Below are positions 18,812-27,958 of a stretch of DNA of 64,000 bases, one piece after another (within the stretch, counting starts at the first letter, position 1; the number at the start of each line of letters is the position of its first letter). The notes beneath the pieces are model-generated. The model did not search any database. It was given only the letters and a program-made list of their open reading frames with translations, and was not told the DNA's origin. The DNA is from Vibrio litoralis DSM 17657 (GTDB lineage: Bacteria > Pseudomonadota > Gammaproteobacteria > Enterobacterales > Vibrionaceae), in contig NZ_KE384566.1 of assembly GCF_000426765.1 (NCBI RefSeq), positions 124,001 to 188,000 on the forward strand, in the 5' to 3' direction. Both the position numbers and the translations under genes were made by a program.

Positions 18812-19939
18812 TTACGCGTATTGCTTCATTAACATCAGCCACTGTAATTGCTGCTGTTTAAAGTGTTGCTTCATTTTTTGATAGCGCAGCTTTAAAACCG
18901 CATGTTCATATTGCTCCATCATCTTTTGTTTCTTGCCATGCATCAGCTGCTTCTTCAAGTCGTAATACTCGGTCATTTGAGCGATCAGAGCATCATATTC
19001 TTTGTGCATTTTCTCGATAACATCGTGTTGATTCGGCAGATGGCGAATTTTCTGTTTGGTGTCATTGAGCAATTGTAATGCTTTGGCTTTTTCGATTTTA
19101 TCCGCCGGTGTAATACGCAACTTTTCGGTTAAGTTTAACCATGAGCAGGTTTTGATTAGCCATTTTGTTGGATCGTATTGCCACCAGTGAATGCCATTTC
19201 GGTAGTCATTTTCAAATATATGATGGAAATTATGATAACCCTCACCAAAGGTTAGTACTGCTAACACACTGTTATCACGAGCAGTATTTTTATTGGTATA
19301 AGGCTGGCTTCCCCAAATATGCGCTAGAGAGTTTATAAAGAAAGTCGTGTGGTGGTTTAGCACTAAACGCACTGCGCCAACCATTAAGAGCATGCCAATA
19401 ATATCTTGGTAAATGATGCCTAATAAAAGTGGAACTCCTAAGTTCATTAACAGAGCAAGAGGGATATAGTATTTATGCTGCCACATGACAACCTTTTCTT
19501 TTTGTAGATCTCGGCAGTTGGAGTAATCTGAATAAACTTCAGCGCTTTGGTAGTGGCGCAACATCCAACCAATATGAGAAAACCAAAAGCCACGCTTAGC
19601 GGAGTAGGGATCTTTGTCGTTATTATCAACGTGGCGGTGATGAACACGGTGATCTGAAGACCAATGAAGCGCGCTATTTTGCAGAGCAAACGCGCCACCT
19701 AAAGCAAAAATAAACCGTAAAGACCAATGAGCTTGATAGGTTCGATGCGACCACAAGCGGTGATAGCCAGCTGTGATGCATAGATTACAAAAGCTAAAGG
19801 TGACTAGGAGCCACAGCCAATGTGCCGCGGTAATGCCATTGCTAATAAAGTAAATTGGCGCAACAACTACCGCAAGCAACATACTGCTAGCGAAGATGAA
19901 GACATTTAACCAAATGAAAGGAGGATTCTGTGTTTTCAT
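18812..19939 (-). CDS. Acyl-CoA/acyl-lipid fatty acid desaturase with coiled-coil tail
   Basis: A 375-residue membrane di-iron desaturase of the delta-9 type. The three histidine boxes are H60-R-L-W-S-H65, H97-R-V-H-H-R-H103 and H236-N-F-H-H240, with hydrophobic helices before and between them. These enzymes place a cis double bond in saturated acyl chains, tuning membrane fluidity in the cold. The catalytic core ends near residue 270; the last 100 residues are a Lys/Gln/Met-rich predicted coiled coil of unknown role. Two FabR-like palindromes lie just upstream, consistent with unsaturated fatty acid control. It has its own terminator. Confidence 0.92.
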   Translation of the reverse strand: MKTQNPPFIWLNVFIFASSMLLAVVVAPIYFISNGITAAHWLWLLVTFSFCNLCITAGYHRLWSHRTYQAHWSLRFIFALGGAFALQNSALHWSSDHRVHHRHVDNNDKDPYSAKRGFWFSHIGWMLRHYQSAEVYSDYSNCRDLQKEKVVMWQHKYYIPLALLMNLGVPLLLGIIYQDIIGMLLMVGAVRLVLNHHTTFFINSLAHIWGSQPYTNKNTARDNSVLAVLTFGEGYHNFHHIFENDYRNGIHWWQYDPTKWLIKTCSWLNLTEKLRITPADKIEKAKALQLLNDTKQKIRHLPNQHDVIEKMHKEYDALIAQMTEYYDLKKQLMHGKKQKMMEQYEHAVLKLRYQKMKQHFKQQQLQWLMLMKQYA

Positions 19940-19955
19940 AAATGACCAAGTTTCA

Positions 19956-19972
19956 GGCTACAAGTGTACGCC
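19956..19972. promoter_or_regulatory. FabR-like operator 1
   Basis: GGCTACAAGTGTACGCC has the ACAAGTGTACGC core of the FabR palindrome AGCGTACA..TGTACGCT, with one base missing in the left arm. It begins 17 bp upstream of the desaturase start. Confidence 0.65.
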
Positions 19973-19980
19973 AGAATATC

Positions 19981-19998
19981 AGCTTACACATGTAAGTC
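19981..19998. promoter_or_regulatory. FabR-like operator 2
   Basis: AGCTTACACATGTAAGTC is an imperfect palindrome matching AGC-TACA-TGTA of the FabR motif. It lies 25 bp centre to centre from the first site, and both are in the desaturase promoter region. Confidence 0.6.
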
Positions 19999-20080
19999 TA
20001 GTGGCGTGTGTGATCAATATTACTTAGATCACATGAAGAATTTGTTTCAATCCATTTCCTTTTCAGCAAAATCGAGGTAC

Positions 20081-20108
20081 AAAAAAGGGCAGCCGAAGCT
20101 ACCCTTTG
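20081..20108 (-). terminator. Rho-independent terminator of metQ
   Basis: On the minus strand AAAGGGTAGC pairs with GCTGCCCTTT (one G-U) around TTCG, followed by a T run, 29 bases after the metQ stop. Confidence 0.9.
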
Positions 20109-20136
20109 TAATTAGTAATGTAACTTTAATGCTGGA

Positions 20137-20934
20137 TTACCAACCTTTAACAACGCTGCCGTTAAACAGTTTCATTGCTTCTTGGTAAACTTCGTCTGTT
20201 TGGTATGCTTTCACAAAGTTCTTCACGTTTTCGCTATCGGCATTGTCTTCACGAGCAACGATTAGGTTTACGTATGGAGATTCTTTATCTTCCACAAAGA
20301 TACCATGTTCTTCAGCCGTTAAACCGTTTTGAGCCGCGAACGTGTTGTTGATGATCGCAATGGCTACGTCTTGTAGTGAGTTTGGTAGTTGTGGGGCTTC
20401 TAGCTCAACAAAATCCAATTTCTTAGGGTTCTCTACGATATCAAGAGGCGTTGCTTCAAGACCTGCATCCGCAGCGAGTTTGATTAAACCTTTCTCTTGT
20501 AGAAGTAATAACGCACGACCTTCATTCGTTGGATCGTTTGGAATCGCGATGCTATCGCCTTTTTTCAACTCATCAAGTGATTTGATTTTTTTCGAGTAAC
20601 CTGCGATTGGGTAAACGAAAGTATTGCCAACCGGCTTAATTTCGTAGCCACGGTCTTTGATTTGCTTATCAAGGTATGGCAAGTGTTGGAATGCGTTTAG
20701 GTCAATTGAACCATCATCTAAAGCAGCGTTAGGAATGATGTAATCAGAAAAGATAGTGAGCTTCACATCCAGGTTGTATTTTTCTTTGGCAACTTTTGCT
20801 GCGACTTCTGCAACTTGTGCTTCTGGGCCTGCAATCACACCTACGTTGATGGTGTTATCGGCTGCATTAGCAGCGCCAGTTAAAAGTAGTGAAGTAGCAA
20901 CCGCAGCTGCGCTAAATAGGCTTTTCAATTTCAT
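20137..20934 (-). CDS. metQ: D-/L-methionine-binding protein of the MetNIQ importer
   Basis: A 265-residue NlpA-family substrate-binding protein for methionine. It matches E. coli MetQ throughout (AFQHLPYLDKQIKDRGYE, GNTFVYPIAGYSKKIKSLDEL, IPNDPTNEGRALLLLQ, VEDKESPYVNLIVARED, FNGSVVKGW). The leader LLLTGAANAADNT has a type I cleavage site and no lipobox cysteine, unlike E. coli MetQ, so this protein should be free in the periplasm. It is the last gene of a minus-strand unit with metN and metI, but an ERIC element separates it from metI. It has its own AGGAGAT site and a terminator. Confidence 0.95.
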   Translation of the reverse strand: MKLKSLFSAAAVATSLLLTGAANAADNTINVGVIAGPEAQVAEVAAKVAKEKYNLDVKLTIFSDYIIPNAALDDGSIDLNAFQHLPYLDKQIKDRGYEIKPVGNTFVYPIAGYSKKIKSLDELKKGDSIAIPNDPTNEGRALLLLQEKGLIKLAADAGLEATPLDIVENPKKLDFVELEAPQLPNSLQDVAIAIINNTFAAQNGLTAEEHGIFVEDKESPYVNLIVAREDNADSENVKNFVKAYQTDEVYQEAMKLFNGSVVKGW

Positions 20935-20972
20935 ATACTAATCTCCATGTATAAAAATGCATTCTTTATGAC

Positions 20973-21099
20973 TATATCCTTCGTACTTGAAGTTGCAGCT
21001 TTGTTGACGGCGTTCATTCCCCCCAATCACATAGGCGAGCTATGCTCATGGGGGCTCATTCACTTGTCGCCTCACTGCAACTCCAATTACTTTGGATAC
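20973..21099. repeat. ERIC element 3, within the met operon
   Basis: 127 bp starting TATATCCTTCGTACTTGAAG and ending near TTTGGATAC. It is the closest of the three copies to the ERIC consensus, including the CCCCAATCACATAGGCGAGC central part and the CATGGGGG stem arm. It lies between metI and metQ, so it would be transcribed in the metNIQ mRNA and fold into a long hairpin. Confidence 0.88.
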
Positions 21100-21124
21100 G
21101 ATGAGCCAGGTCTATTTTTTATAA

Positions 21125-21814
21125 TTAACGATGATCCACTCGGCTGGCGATTCGATCACCGACCATTTGAATAATTTGTACCACTACCACTAATAACACC
21201 ACAGTGATGAACATGATGTCCGGTTGGTAGCGTTGATAACCATAACGCATCGCCACATCACCTAGGCCACCGCCGCCAACGGTTCCCGCCATGGCGGAAT
21301 AGCTCACTAAGGTCACCAGGGTGATAGTAACGGTGTTAACGATTGAAGGTAAAGCTTCTGGTAACAATACTTTACGGATAATCTGCATTGGGCTTGCACC
21401 CATAGATTGTGCCGCTTCAATCAGGCCGCTTGGTACTTCAACCAATGCGCTTTCCACTAATCGAGCAATAAAAGGAATCGCGCCCACGGTGAGTGGAACA
21501 ATCGCCGCCGTTGTGCCAATAAACTTACCAATCAAAAAGGTCGTAAATGGAATAATGGCAACCATTAACACTAAGAAAGGGACTGAACGGCCAATATTGA
21601 CGATGGCACCAAGAATCATGTTCACCGTACGGTTTTCAATTAAGCCGCCTTTTTTAGTGATATGTAGTATCACGCCCATTGGAATACCAATGATAAAGCC
21701 GATTAAACCGGCCACGCCGACCATGTATAGCGTTTCCCAGGTCGCGCCCCAAATTAGGCGGAAAGTGCGATGATCGTAATACCAATCCATGATTTGATCA
21801 TAAAACATAGCCAA
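21125..21814 (-). CDS. metI: Methionine ABC transporter permease
   Basis: A 229-residue inner-membrane permease with five to six helices. It matches Met[44 protein letters not shown], and the EAA loop [27 protein letters not shown] that docks on the ATPase. The C-terminus has [18 protein letters not shown]. It overlaps the metN end by 17 bases, so translation is coupled; a second in-frame ATG at 21808 is possible. Function: methionine import with MetN and MetQ. Confidence 0.96.
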   Translation of the reverse strand: MAMFYDQIMDWYYDHRTFRLIWGATWETLYMVGVAGLIGFIIGIPMGVILHITKKGGLIENRTVNMILGAIVNIGRSVPFLVLMVAIIPFTTFLIGKFIGTTAAIVPLTVGAIPFIARLVESALVEVPSGLIEAAQSMGASPMQIIRKVLLPEALPSIVNTVTITLVTLVSYSAMAGTVGGGGLGDVAMRYGYQRYQPDIMFITVVLLVVVVQIIQMVGDRIASRVDHR

Positions 21815-22832
21815 GCACCTCGACTTTAATATTGTGGTCTTTTAAGAAGGTAACAGATTGCTCAACAAGTTCTTTTTCACCAAACAGTTCTGCAACCATT
21901 AAGCCAAAACGAACGCCGCCAGCGTAATCAATATCGGAGTTTAAAATGCTGACATCGACATTAAACTTGCGAGATAGTTGACTGATCACTGGCGCATCAA
22001 TCGTTGAGCCAGTAAATTCAAGACGTACTAGAGGAATAGAGCCTTCCACTTGAGTTTCTTGCAGGCGAGCTTTGTAATCTTCAGGAATCGATAAGTCTAG
22101 GGTAGAGCGAATAAATTCTTGCGCTAGCTCGGTCTTAGGGTGAGCAAAAATATCGCTCACCAGACCTTGCTCAACCAAGCGACCATCACCGATGATGGCA
22201 ACTTTATCACAAATGTTTTTCACTACATCCATTTCATGAGTAATGATTAAAATCGTCAGGTTAAGCTGCTGATTGATGGTTTTCAGTAACTCTAAAATAG
22301 ACTTAGTGGTTGCAGGATCAAGCGCACTCGTTGCTTCATCGCACAGTAGAACTTTAGGTTTTGAGGCTAATGCACGGGCAATCGCGACACGTTGTTTTTG
22401 ACCGCCACTTAAATTAGCAGGGTAGGTATCGCGTTTGTCCGCAAGGCCGACTAAATCCAACAACTCAGTGACACGTTGCTCTATCTCATTGGTTGGCGTT
22501 TGAGCGAGCTCTAAAGGCAGTGCAACATTATCGAAAACCGTACGAGAAGACAGTAGGTTAAAATGTTGGAAAATCATGCCGATATTACGGCGAGCTTGGC
22601 CTAATTCCTTAGAAGAAAGTTTGGTGAGCTCTAAACCATCAACCAAAACTGAACCAGACGTTGGGGCTTCAAGCATGTTAACGCAACGAATAAGGGTACT
22701 TTTACCTGCGCCGGACGAGCCGATCACACCAAAGATTTCCCCTTGAGGGATATGAAGATTGATGTCTACCAGTGCAGGGATTTCCTTGCTGCCTTGATAG
22801 AACACTTTGTTGACTTGATTAATTTCAATCAT
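21798..22832 (-). CDS. metN: Methionine ABC transporter ATPase
   Basis: A 344-residue ATPase with Walker A GSSGAGKS (38-45), ABC signature [16 protein letters not shown], Walker [13 protein letters not shown] and the switch His in ITHEMDV. The C-terminal NIL domain (about 265-344, [22 protein letters not shown] and following) binds methionine and shuts down the transporter when the cytosol is full. First gene of metNIQ, divergent from gmhB as in E. coli. A MetJ operator lies about 140 bp upstream. Confidence 0.97.
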   Translation of the reverse strand: MIEINQVNKVFYQGSKEIPALVDINLHIPQGEIFGVIGSSGAGKSTLIRCVNMLEAPTSGSVLVDGLELTKLSSKELGQARRNIGMIFQHFNLLSSRTVFDNVALPLELAQTPTNEIEQRVTELLDLVGLADKRDTYPANLSGGQKQRVAIARALASKPKVLLCDEATSALDPATTKSILELLKTINQQLNLTILIITHEMDVVKNICDKVAIIGDGRLVEQGLVSDIFAHPKTELAQEFIRSTLDLSIPEDYKARLQETQVEGSIPLVRLEFTGSTIDAPVISQLSRKFNVDVSILNSDIDYAGGVRFGLMVAELFGEKELVEQSVTFLKDHNIKVEVLGYVL

Positions 22833-22966
22833 TTAACAACCTGAATTAATAATATGTTCCATATATTCTATTTTCAAAAAAGCCAAACTTTAGTGAAAAC
22901 GCGCATTGTGACTGCGATTTAATAGGTGATGCTATGGTTTTCACTATCTCAAGTCAATAGGTATTT

Positions 22967-22990
22967 TTACGTCTAGACGTCTAAACTGGT
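22967..22990. promoter_or_regulatory. MetJ operator (met boxes)
   Basis: A perfect met box AGACGTCT at 22975-22982 is flanked in 8-bp register by TTACGTCT (6 of 8) and AAACTGGT (4 of 8). MetJ dimers with S-adenosylmethionine bind such adjacent 8-bp boxes and repress methionine genes. It lies between metN and gmhB and most likely controls metN. Confidence 0.85.
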
Positions 22991-23116
22991 TAATTCAGAC
23001 TATTCTTATTAATCTAATGAAGAACAAAGTAAAGCGTGCAATAATTATTAATTCATATTTTACAGAATACTTTTGTTTTCTATCTGCAAAATCAGCCTTA
23101 AAGAGAGAGTGTCATT

Positions 23117-23674
23117 TTGTCTAAACCTGCCGTTTTTATCGATCGTGATGGTGTCATTAATGTCGACCATGGTTATGTGAGTAAAGTGGATGACTTTGAA
23201 TACATCGACGGAGTGTTTGAGGCAACCAAAGCACTGAAAGATTTAGGTTACTTATTAGTACTCGTGACCAACCAATCGGGCATTGCTCGTGGCTACTATT
23301 CTGAAAAAGAATTTTTGACCCTAACTGAATGGATGGATTGGAACTTCGTTGACCAAGGCGTGGAATTTGATGGTTTATATTATTGCCCGCATCATCCTGA
23401 AGGTTCGGTAGAAAAATATGCTCAAGCGTGTGATTGCCGTAAGCCCGCACCAGGTATGTTTATTTCAGCTCAAGAAGAGTTAGATATTGATATGTCACGT
23501 TCAGTGATGATTGGTGATAAAGCGGATGATATGAAAGCAGCCATTGCGGCCGGTGTGAAAACGAAAATTTTAGTGCGTAGTGGCAAGGCTGTCACCGATG
23601 AAGCGCAATCATTCGCTGATGTTGTGTTAGATAGTATTAAAGATGCGCCTAAGTATTTGGCTGAGCATAACTAA
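23117..23674 (+). CDS. gmhB: D-glycero-beta-D-manno-heptose-1,7-bisphosphate 7-phosphatase
   Basis: A 185-residue HAD phosphatase that dephosphorylates heptose bisphosphate during ADP-heptose synthesis for the LPS inner core. Motif I is [16 protein letters not shown], motif [13 protein letters not shown], motif III/IV is around [12 protein letters not shown], and the zinc loop is CPHHPEG...CDCRKP. The conserved N-terminus [11 protein letters not shown] begins at a TTG codon (23117) behind AAGAGAGAG; no ATG fits, so a TTG start is inferred. Divergent from metNIQ and followed by a terminator. Confidence 0.95.
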   Translation: MSKPAVFIDRDGVINVDHGYVSKVDDFEYIDGVFEATKALKDLGYLLVLVTNQSGIARGYYSEKEFLTLTEWMDWNFVDQGVEFDGLYYCPHHPEGSVEKYAQACDCRKPAPGMFISAQEELDIDMSRSVMIGDKADDMKAAIAAGVKTKILVRSGKAVTDEAQSFADVVLDSIKDAPKYLAEHN

Positions 23675-23703
23675 GGTAAACAAATTACTCATTTAGGTAG
23701 ATT

Positions 23704-23726
23704 AGGTCGCTTTTGCGGCCTTTTTT
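23704..23726 (+). terminator. Rho-independent terminator of gmhB
   Basis: AGGTCGC pairs with GCGGCCT (one G-U) around TTTT, followed by six T. Confidence 0.85.
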
Positions 23727-23891
23727 GTTGTTTTAAGCTAAGTGTTAGCGATTCTTGTTTATCCGTCTTACAATCAACAAGTATTAACTATAATTTTTAC
23801 AATGAGATAGAATACTGTATTCAAATTAATGACCGCTTTAAGAGTTGGTTATCTATTAGGATGATTAATTGATGATGACAGGCTGGATTGG

Positions 23892-24920
23892 ATGCTAGCG
23901 TATATTTTTAGAAGACTCTTACTAGTCATTCCTACCTTTATCGGCATTACTTTGCTGATTTTTACTTTGACTCGTTTTGTACCCGGAGGGCCGGTTGAGC
24001 GCATGTTGCTTAGCTTGCAGATGCAGCAAGGCGAGGTCGCGACATCCAGTAGCGTGACTCATGGTGGTAACAATGCGTTATCTGATGATCAAATAGCTGA
24101 ACTCAATGAGTTTTATGGCCTAGATAAGCCTATTCCTCAAGCCTATTGGTTATGGCTGAAAAAGTTGGTTCAGTTCGATTTAGGTGAGTCTACACGCTAT
24201 TACGAACCTGTTACCGATATGATTGCCGAACGTCTACCAGTTTCATTATTTTATGGCGGAATGACGTTTTTAATTAGCTACCTTATTTCCATCCCTCTTG
24301 GTTACATGAAAGCGCTGCGCCATGGCAGTGTGATTGATGCCTCTAGTTCTATTTTTATCTTTGTCGGCTTCGCGCTGCCCGGTTATGTGATCGGGGTATT
24401 ATTGCTCAGTTTATTTAGCTTTCATTTGGAATGGTTTCCGATGGGCGGCTTTGTCAGTGATGACTTTGACTATTTCACTCTGCCTGAACAAATTAAAGAT
24501 GTGCTTTGGCATGCGGTGCTGCCACTGTTTTGTTATTTGATTGGTGATTTTGCCTTGTTGACTATGACGATGAAAAATAACTTAATGGAAAACTTAGCCG
24601 CCGATTATGTTCGAACCGCGATTGCCAAAGGCTTGCCATTTAAACTGGCAGTCAGACGCCACGCGCTACGTAATAGTTTAATTCCGGTAGCCAGCTCATT
24701 TGGTAATTCTCTGATGTTCTTTATGACTGGATCGTTTTTGATTGAAGTGATTTTCAATATCAACGGTATCGGTTTATTGGGTTATGAATCGATTATGGAG
24801 CGAGATTATCCGGTGGTGATGGGGTTATTTGCAATCAATGCTCTGATGTTATTGATCGGCAATATTTTGTCGGATATCTGCGTGGCCTTGGTTGATCCTC
24901 GTATTAAGTTTGGAGCCTGA
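23892..24920 (+). CDS. yejB: Peptide ABC importer permease, YejB-like
   Basis: A 342-residue inner-membrane permease of the DppB/OppB class. The N-terminus MLAYIFRRLLLVIPTFIGITLLIF, a large periplasmic loop up to about residue 110, and the ending NILSDICVALVDPRIKFGA resemble YejB, the microcin C importer subunit. The EAA loop is in YVRTAIAKGLPFKLAVRRHALRNSLIP. E. coli YejABEF takes up the peptide-nucleotide antibiotic microcin C; the native substrate is probably peptides. First gene of a five-gene unit; the stop is one base from the next ATG. The ribosome site is weak. Confidence 0.85.
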   Translation: MLAYIFRRLLLVIPTFIGITLLIFTLTRFVPGGPVERMLLSLQMQQGEVATSSSVTHGGNNALSDDQIAELNEFYGLDKPIPQAYWLWLKKLVQFDLGESTRYYEPVTDMIAERLPVSLFYGGMTFLISYLISIPLGYMKALRHGSVIDASSSIFIFVGFALPGYVIGVLLLSLFSFHLEWFPMGGFVSDDFDYFTLPEQIKDVLWHAVLPLFCYLIGDFALLTMTMKNNLMENLAADYVRTAIAKGLPFKLAVRRHALRNSLIPVASSFGNSLMFFMTGSFLIEVIFNINGIGLLGYESIMERDYPVVMGLFAINALMLLIGNILSDICVALVDPRIKFGA

Positions 24921-24921
24921 T

Positions 24922-25974
24922 ATGAGTTTAGCCTTTATTTCAAATCCGTTAACTCAAAAGAAAATCAAACGCTTTAAAGCGATCAAACGTGGCTATTGGT
25001 CACTGATGATCCTAACGTTTTTATTTGTGCTCGCGTTATTAGCTGAGCTACTGGTAAATAGTCGCGCCATTGTGGTGAAGTATCAAGACCAATGGTATTT
25101 TCCAACTTACGCGGATGTGATTTCCGGTAGTACCTTCGACCTTGGTTATCAGGCTGAAACCAATTACCGCCGACTGCAAAAAGTGATAAACGACAAAGAT
25201 CCGCAAGGCTTGGTGATTATGCCGCTGGTGCCTTGGAATCCTTATGAACAAGATTTTGATAGCGACTTTCCTCCCGCAGCGCCAAGCATGGCAAGTAAAC
25301 ACTATTTAGGAACCGATACCATAGGACGGGATATTCTCGCACGTCTGCTATATGGCTTTAGGATTGCCATGGGCTTTGCGTTGCTAACCATGGCGATTTC
25401 GTATGCGATTGGTGTAACCGTTGGCTGTGTGATGGGATTTTGGGGCGGCAAGTTTGATCTTTTCTTTCAGCGGTTTATCGAAATTTGGTCAATGGTGCCG
25501 TTTTTGTATGTGATTATGATCTTAGTCTCCATTATGCAACCCAGCTTTATGCTATTTACCTTTATCAATGTATTGTTTGGTTGGATGGGCATGACTTGGT
25601 ACATGCGAACCATGACGTATAAAGAAAAGGCGCGAGAATATACGCTGGCTGCGAAAGCATTAGGTGCATCAAATTGGCGAATTTTATTTCATCATATTTT
25701 GCCCAATACTATGGTGATGATAGTCACGCTGGCACCTTTTACCATTGTCGCCAATATTACAGCGTTAACCGCATTAGACTACCTAGGATTAGGCTTGATG
25801 CCTCCGACACCGAGTTGGGGGGAATTGTTGCAGCAAGGTAAGTCTAATCTCGATGCACCTTGGATTGCGATTTCTGTGGTGACGGCAATTGTATCCGTAT
25901 TGATTATGGTGACATTTATTGGTGAAGCCATTCGTGAAGCCTTTGATCCCAAGCGCTTTACCAAATATGTTTAA
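24922..25974 (+). CDS. yejE: Peptide ABC importer permease, YejE-like
   Basis: A 350-residue permease of the DppC/OppC class. It has an N-terminal helix (IKRGYWSLMILTFLFVLALLAEL), a long periplasmic insertion (about 60-130, typical of YejE), then HYLGTDTIGRDILARLLYGFRIAMGFA and the EAA loop YTLAAKALGASNWRILFHHILPN. It ends FIGEAIREAFDPKRFTKYV. The ATG at 24922, one base after the yejB stop and behind TGGAGCC, was preferred to an upstream in-frame start inside yejB. Confidence 0.86.
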   Translation: MSLAFISNPLTQKKIKRFKAIKRGYWSLMILTFLFVLALLAELLVNSRAIVVKYQDQWYFPTYADVISGSTFDLGYQAETNYRRLQKVINDKDPQGLVIMPLVPWNPYEQDFDSDFPPAAPSMASKHYLGTDTIGRDILARLLYGFRIAMGFALLTMAISYAIGVTVGCVMGFWGGKFDLFFQRFIEIWSMVPFLYVIMILVSIMQPSFMLFTFINVLFGWMGMTWYMRTMTYKEKAREYTLAAKALGASNWRILFHHILPNTMVMIVTLAPFTIVANITALTALDYLGLGLMPPTPSWGELLQQGKSNLDAPWIAISVVTAIVSVLIMVTFIGEAIREAFDPKRFTKYV

Positions 25975-26001
25975 AATAGAATAAACGTTTAAGGAAAAAC
26001 A

Positions 26002-27852
26002 ATGATAAAACCGACTAAATTACGCTCATTATGGTTGTGTGGAATATCATTAACTGTGGCGTTTTCCAGTAGTTTCGCTCATGCCGCGCAATTGCCAGAC
26101 AACTTAGATTGGCAGACTAATAATAACGATCCTATTTTTGCCTCACCCGAAGCTAAGTTTGGTGGTATTTATCACACCTACATGGCGAGCTTTCCTCAAA
26201 CTTTCCGTACTGTCGGCCCTGATGCTAATGGTGGTTTTGCTTCTTGGACACGTTCCACGATGGCGCTGCTAGATAGGCACCCTAATACTGATAATTGGCT
26301 ACCATCGATTGCCACTTCTTGGGCATTTTCCGATGATCATAAAACGGTTTATTTCAAGCTTGATCCCAAAGCAAAATGGAGCGATGGCAAACCAGTTACC
26401 GCCAAAGACTTCACCTTTATTTTGCAAATGATGCGCTCGAAAGATATCGTCGCGCCGTGGTACAACGACTTTTACACCAATGAAGTCAGTGATGTGATTG
26501 CTTATGATGATCACACTATCGCAGTGGTTTCCGGTAAACCAAGAAATCCCGATGAGTTGATGGATTATGTCAACCTGTCACCAATTCCTGCTCATTTTTA
26601 TGCTAACCCTCGTAAAGATGAAAATGGCGATGGCATTGCAGATGATTTTGTCCGTCGTTATAACTTTAAGCCGCAGCCAACCGTAGGCCCGTATCACATT
26701 AATGATATTGATAAAGGCAAAGCGGTTAGCTTTAAGCATGTGAAAGACTGGTGGGGCTACAGTAATAAGTACTATCAACATCGTTTTAATGTTGAAAAAA
26801 TCAGTATCAAGGTGATTCGAGATCCGGATATTGCGTTTAAGTATTTTGAAAAAGGTCAGCTAGACTCATTTGCTTTGGTGCGTCCTACTCTTTGGCATGA
26901 TAAAGCGGTTGGCGAAAATTACGATAAAGGCTATATCCATAAAGCGTGGGCATTTAACCAAGCGCCAGTAGGAGCTGGAGGCATTTGGTTGAATACCGCG
27001 ATGCCACTGCTAGATGATATCAATGTACGTCAGGGTTTAATGCATGCGATGGATTATGACGGCATGTTGGATAAAATTCTGCGTAACGATTATGTTCGTA
27101 AAAATAATCCAATGGGCAGCGGGCATGGCGACTATGATCAGCCGGATATTACTGCGCCTAAATTTGATCCTAAATTAGCGGCTTCGTTCTTTGAAAAAGC
27201 CGGCTTTACCCAAATTGGCCCAGATGGCATCCGCCAAAATGATAAAGGTCAGCGACTTAGCTTTGCTGTGACCTACGCCACGCCAGCGCATACTCCGCGC
27301 ATTGCTTATTTACGTGAGCAAGCCAAATTGGCCGGTCTGGACTTAACGCTTAATCTGATCGATGGTTCCAGCATGTTTAAGTATGTGCTTGAGAAAAAAC
27401 ATCAATTGTCATTTCATGATATGTCAGCCTCACGTATTCCGGTGTACTGGCAGTATTTCTCCTCTGAATTTGCCAATAAACCACAAAACAATAACTTCAC
27501 TAACTACAGCTCACCTGAACTGGATAAGTTAATTGAGTCTTATCGTAATGAATTTGATTTAACCAATAAGCATCAACTATCTCGTCAAATCCAACAGAAA
27601 GTGTATGAGGCCAAAGTGGTGATCCCAGGCTACAGCGTTCCTTATGTGCGTGAAGGGTACTGGCGTTGGATGAAGTTGCCAAAAGAGATGGCGACTAAAC
27701 AAACTGAGGCATTATTTTATCCTTCAGGTTTTGTTGGCAGTTTAGGTACTTTTTGGATCGATCAAGACGCGAAAAAAGAAACCAAAGACGCGATGGATTC
27801 AGGTAAAGCGTTTGAGCCAGTGACGATAAAGGATGAAAGCTTTAGACCCTAG
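26002..27852 (+). CDS. yejA: Periplasmic substrate-binding protein, YejA-like
   Basis: A 616-residue family 5 (DppA-type) solute-binding protein with a signal peptide cleaved after FAHAAQ. It carries typical segments (YFKLDPKAKWSDGKPVTAKDFTFILQMM, VRQGLMHAMDYDGML, GFVGSLGTFWIDQ). Its place between yejE and the ATPase genes and its size suggest YejA. AAGGAAAAAC precedes the ATG. The last residues RP and the TAG stop lie inside the first copy of an AGACCCT heptamer array, so the 3' end of the gene appears to have been reshaped by the repeat. Confidence 0.83.
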   Translation: MIKPTKLRSLWLCGISLTVAFSSSFAHAAQLPDNLDWQTNNNDPIFASPEAKFGGIYHTYMASFPQTFRTVGPDANGGFASWTRSTMALLDRHPNTDNWLPSIATSWAFSDDHKTVYFKLDPKAKWSDGKPVTAKDFTFILQMMRSKDIVAPWYNDFYTNEVSDVIAYDDHTIAVVSGKPRNPDELMDYVNLSPIPAHFYANPRKDENGDGIADDFVRRYNFKPQPTVGPYHINDIDKGKAVSFKHVKDWWGYSNKYYQHRFNVEKISIKVIRDPDIAFKYFEKGQLDSFALVRPTLWHDKAVGENYDKGYIHKAWAFNQAPVGAGGIWLNTAMPLLDDINVRQGLMHAMDYDGMLDKILRNDYVRKNNPMGSGHGDYDQPDITAPKFDPKLAASFFEKAGFTQIGPDGIRQNDKGQRLSFAVTYATPAHTPRIAYLREQAKLAGLDLTLNLIDGSSMFKYVLEKKHQLSFHDMSASRIPVYWQYFSSEFANKPQNNNFTNYSSPELDKLIESYRNEFDLTNKHQLSRQIQQKVYEAKVVIPGYSVPYVREGYWRWMKLPKEMATKQTEALFYPSGFVGSLGTFWIDQDAKKETKDAMDSGKAFEPVTIKDESFRP

Positions 27853-27887
27853 ACCCTAGACCCTAGACCCTAGTTCCTAGAGGGTAG
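27844..27887. repeat. AGACCCT heptamer array overlapping the yejA stop
   Basis: Four perfect AGACCCT units (27844-27871), then AGTTCCT and AGAGGGTAG. ACCCT and AGGGT around AGTTCCTAG can form a hairpin. The yejA TAG stop spans the first unit boundary. Confidence 0.9.
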
Positions 27888-27958
27888 GCGCTGAGTATTT
27901 ACAGCAAAATAGTCACTTATATATTTGCTTTGTACTATTCGGTGTTGAAAACTATCTT

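Noticed and set aside
20009-20033. CRP site upstream of the desaturase (TGTGA...TCACA)
   Set aside because: The half-sites are 15 bases apart rather than 6, so it is not a CRP operator.
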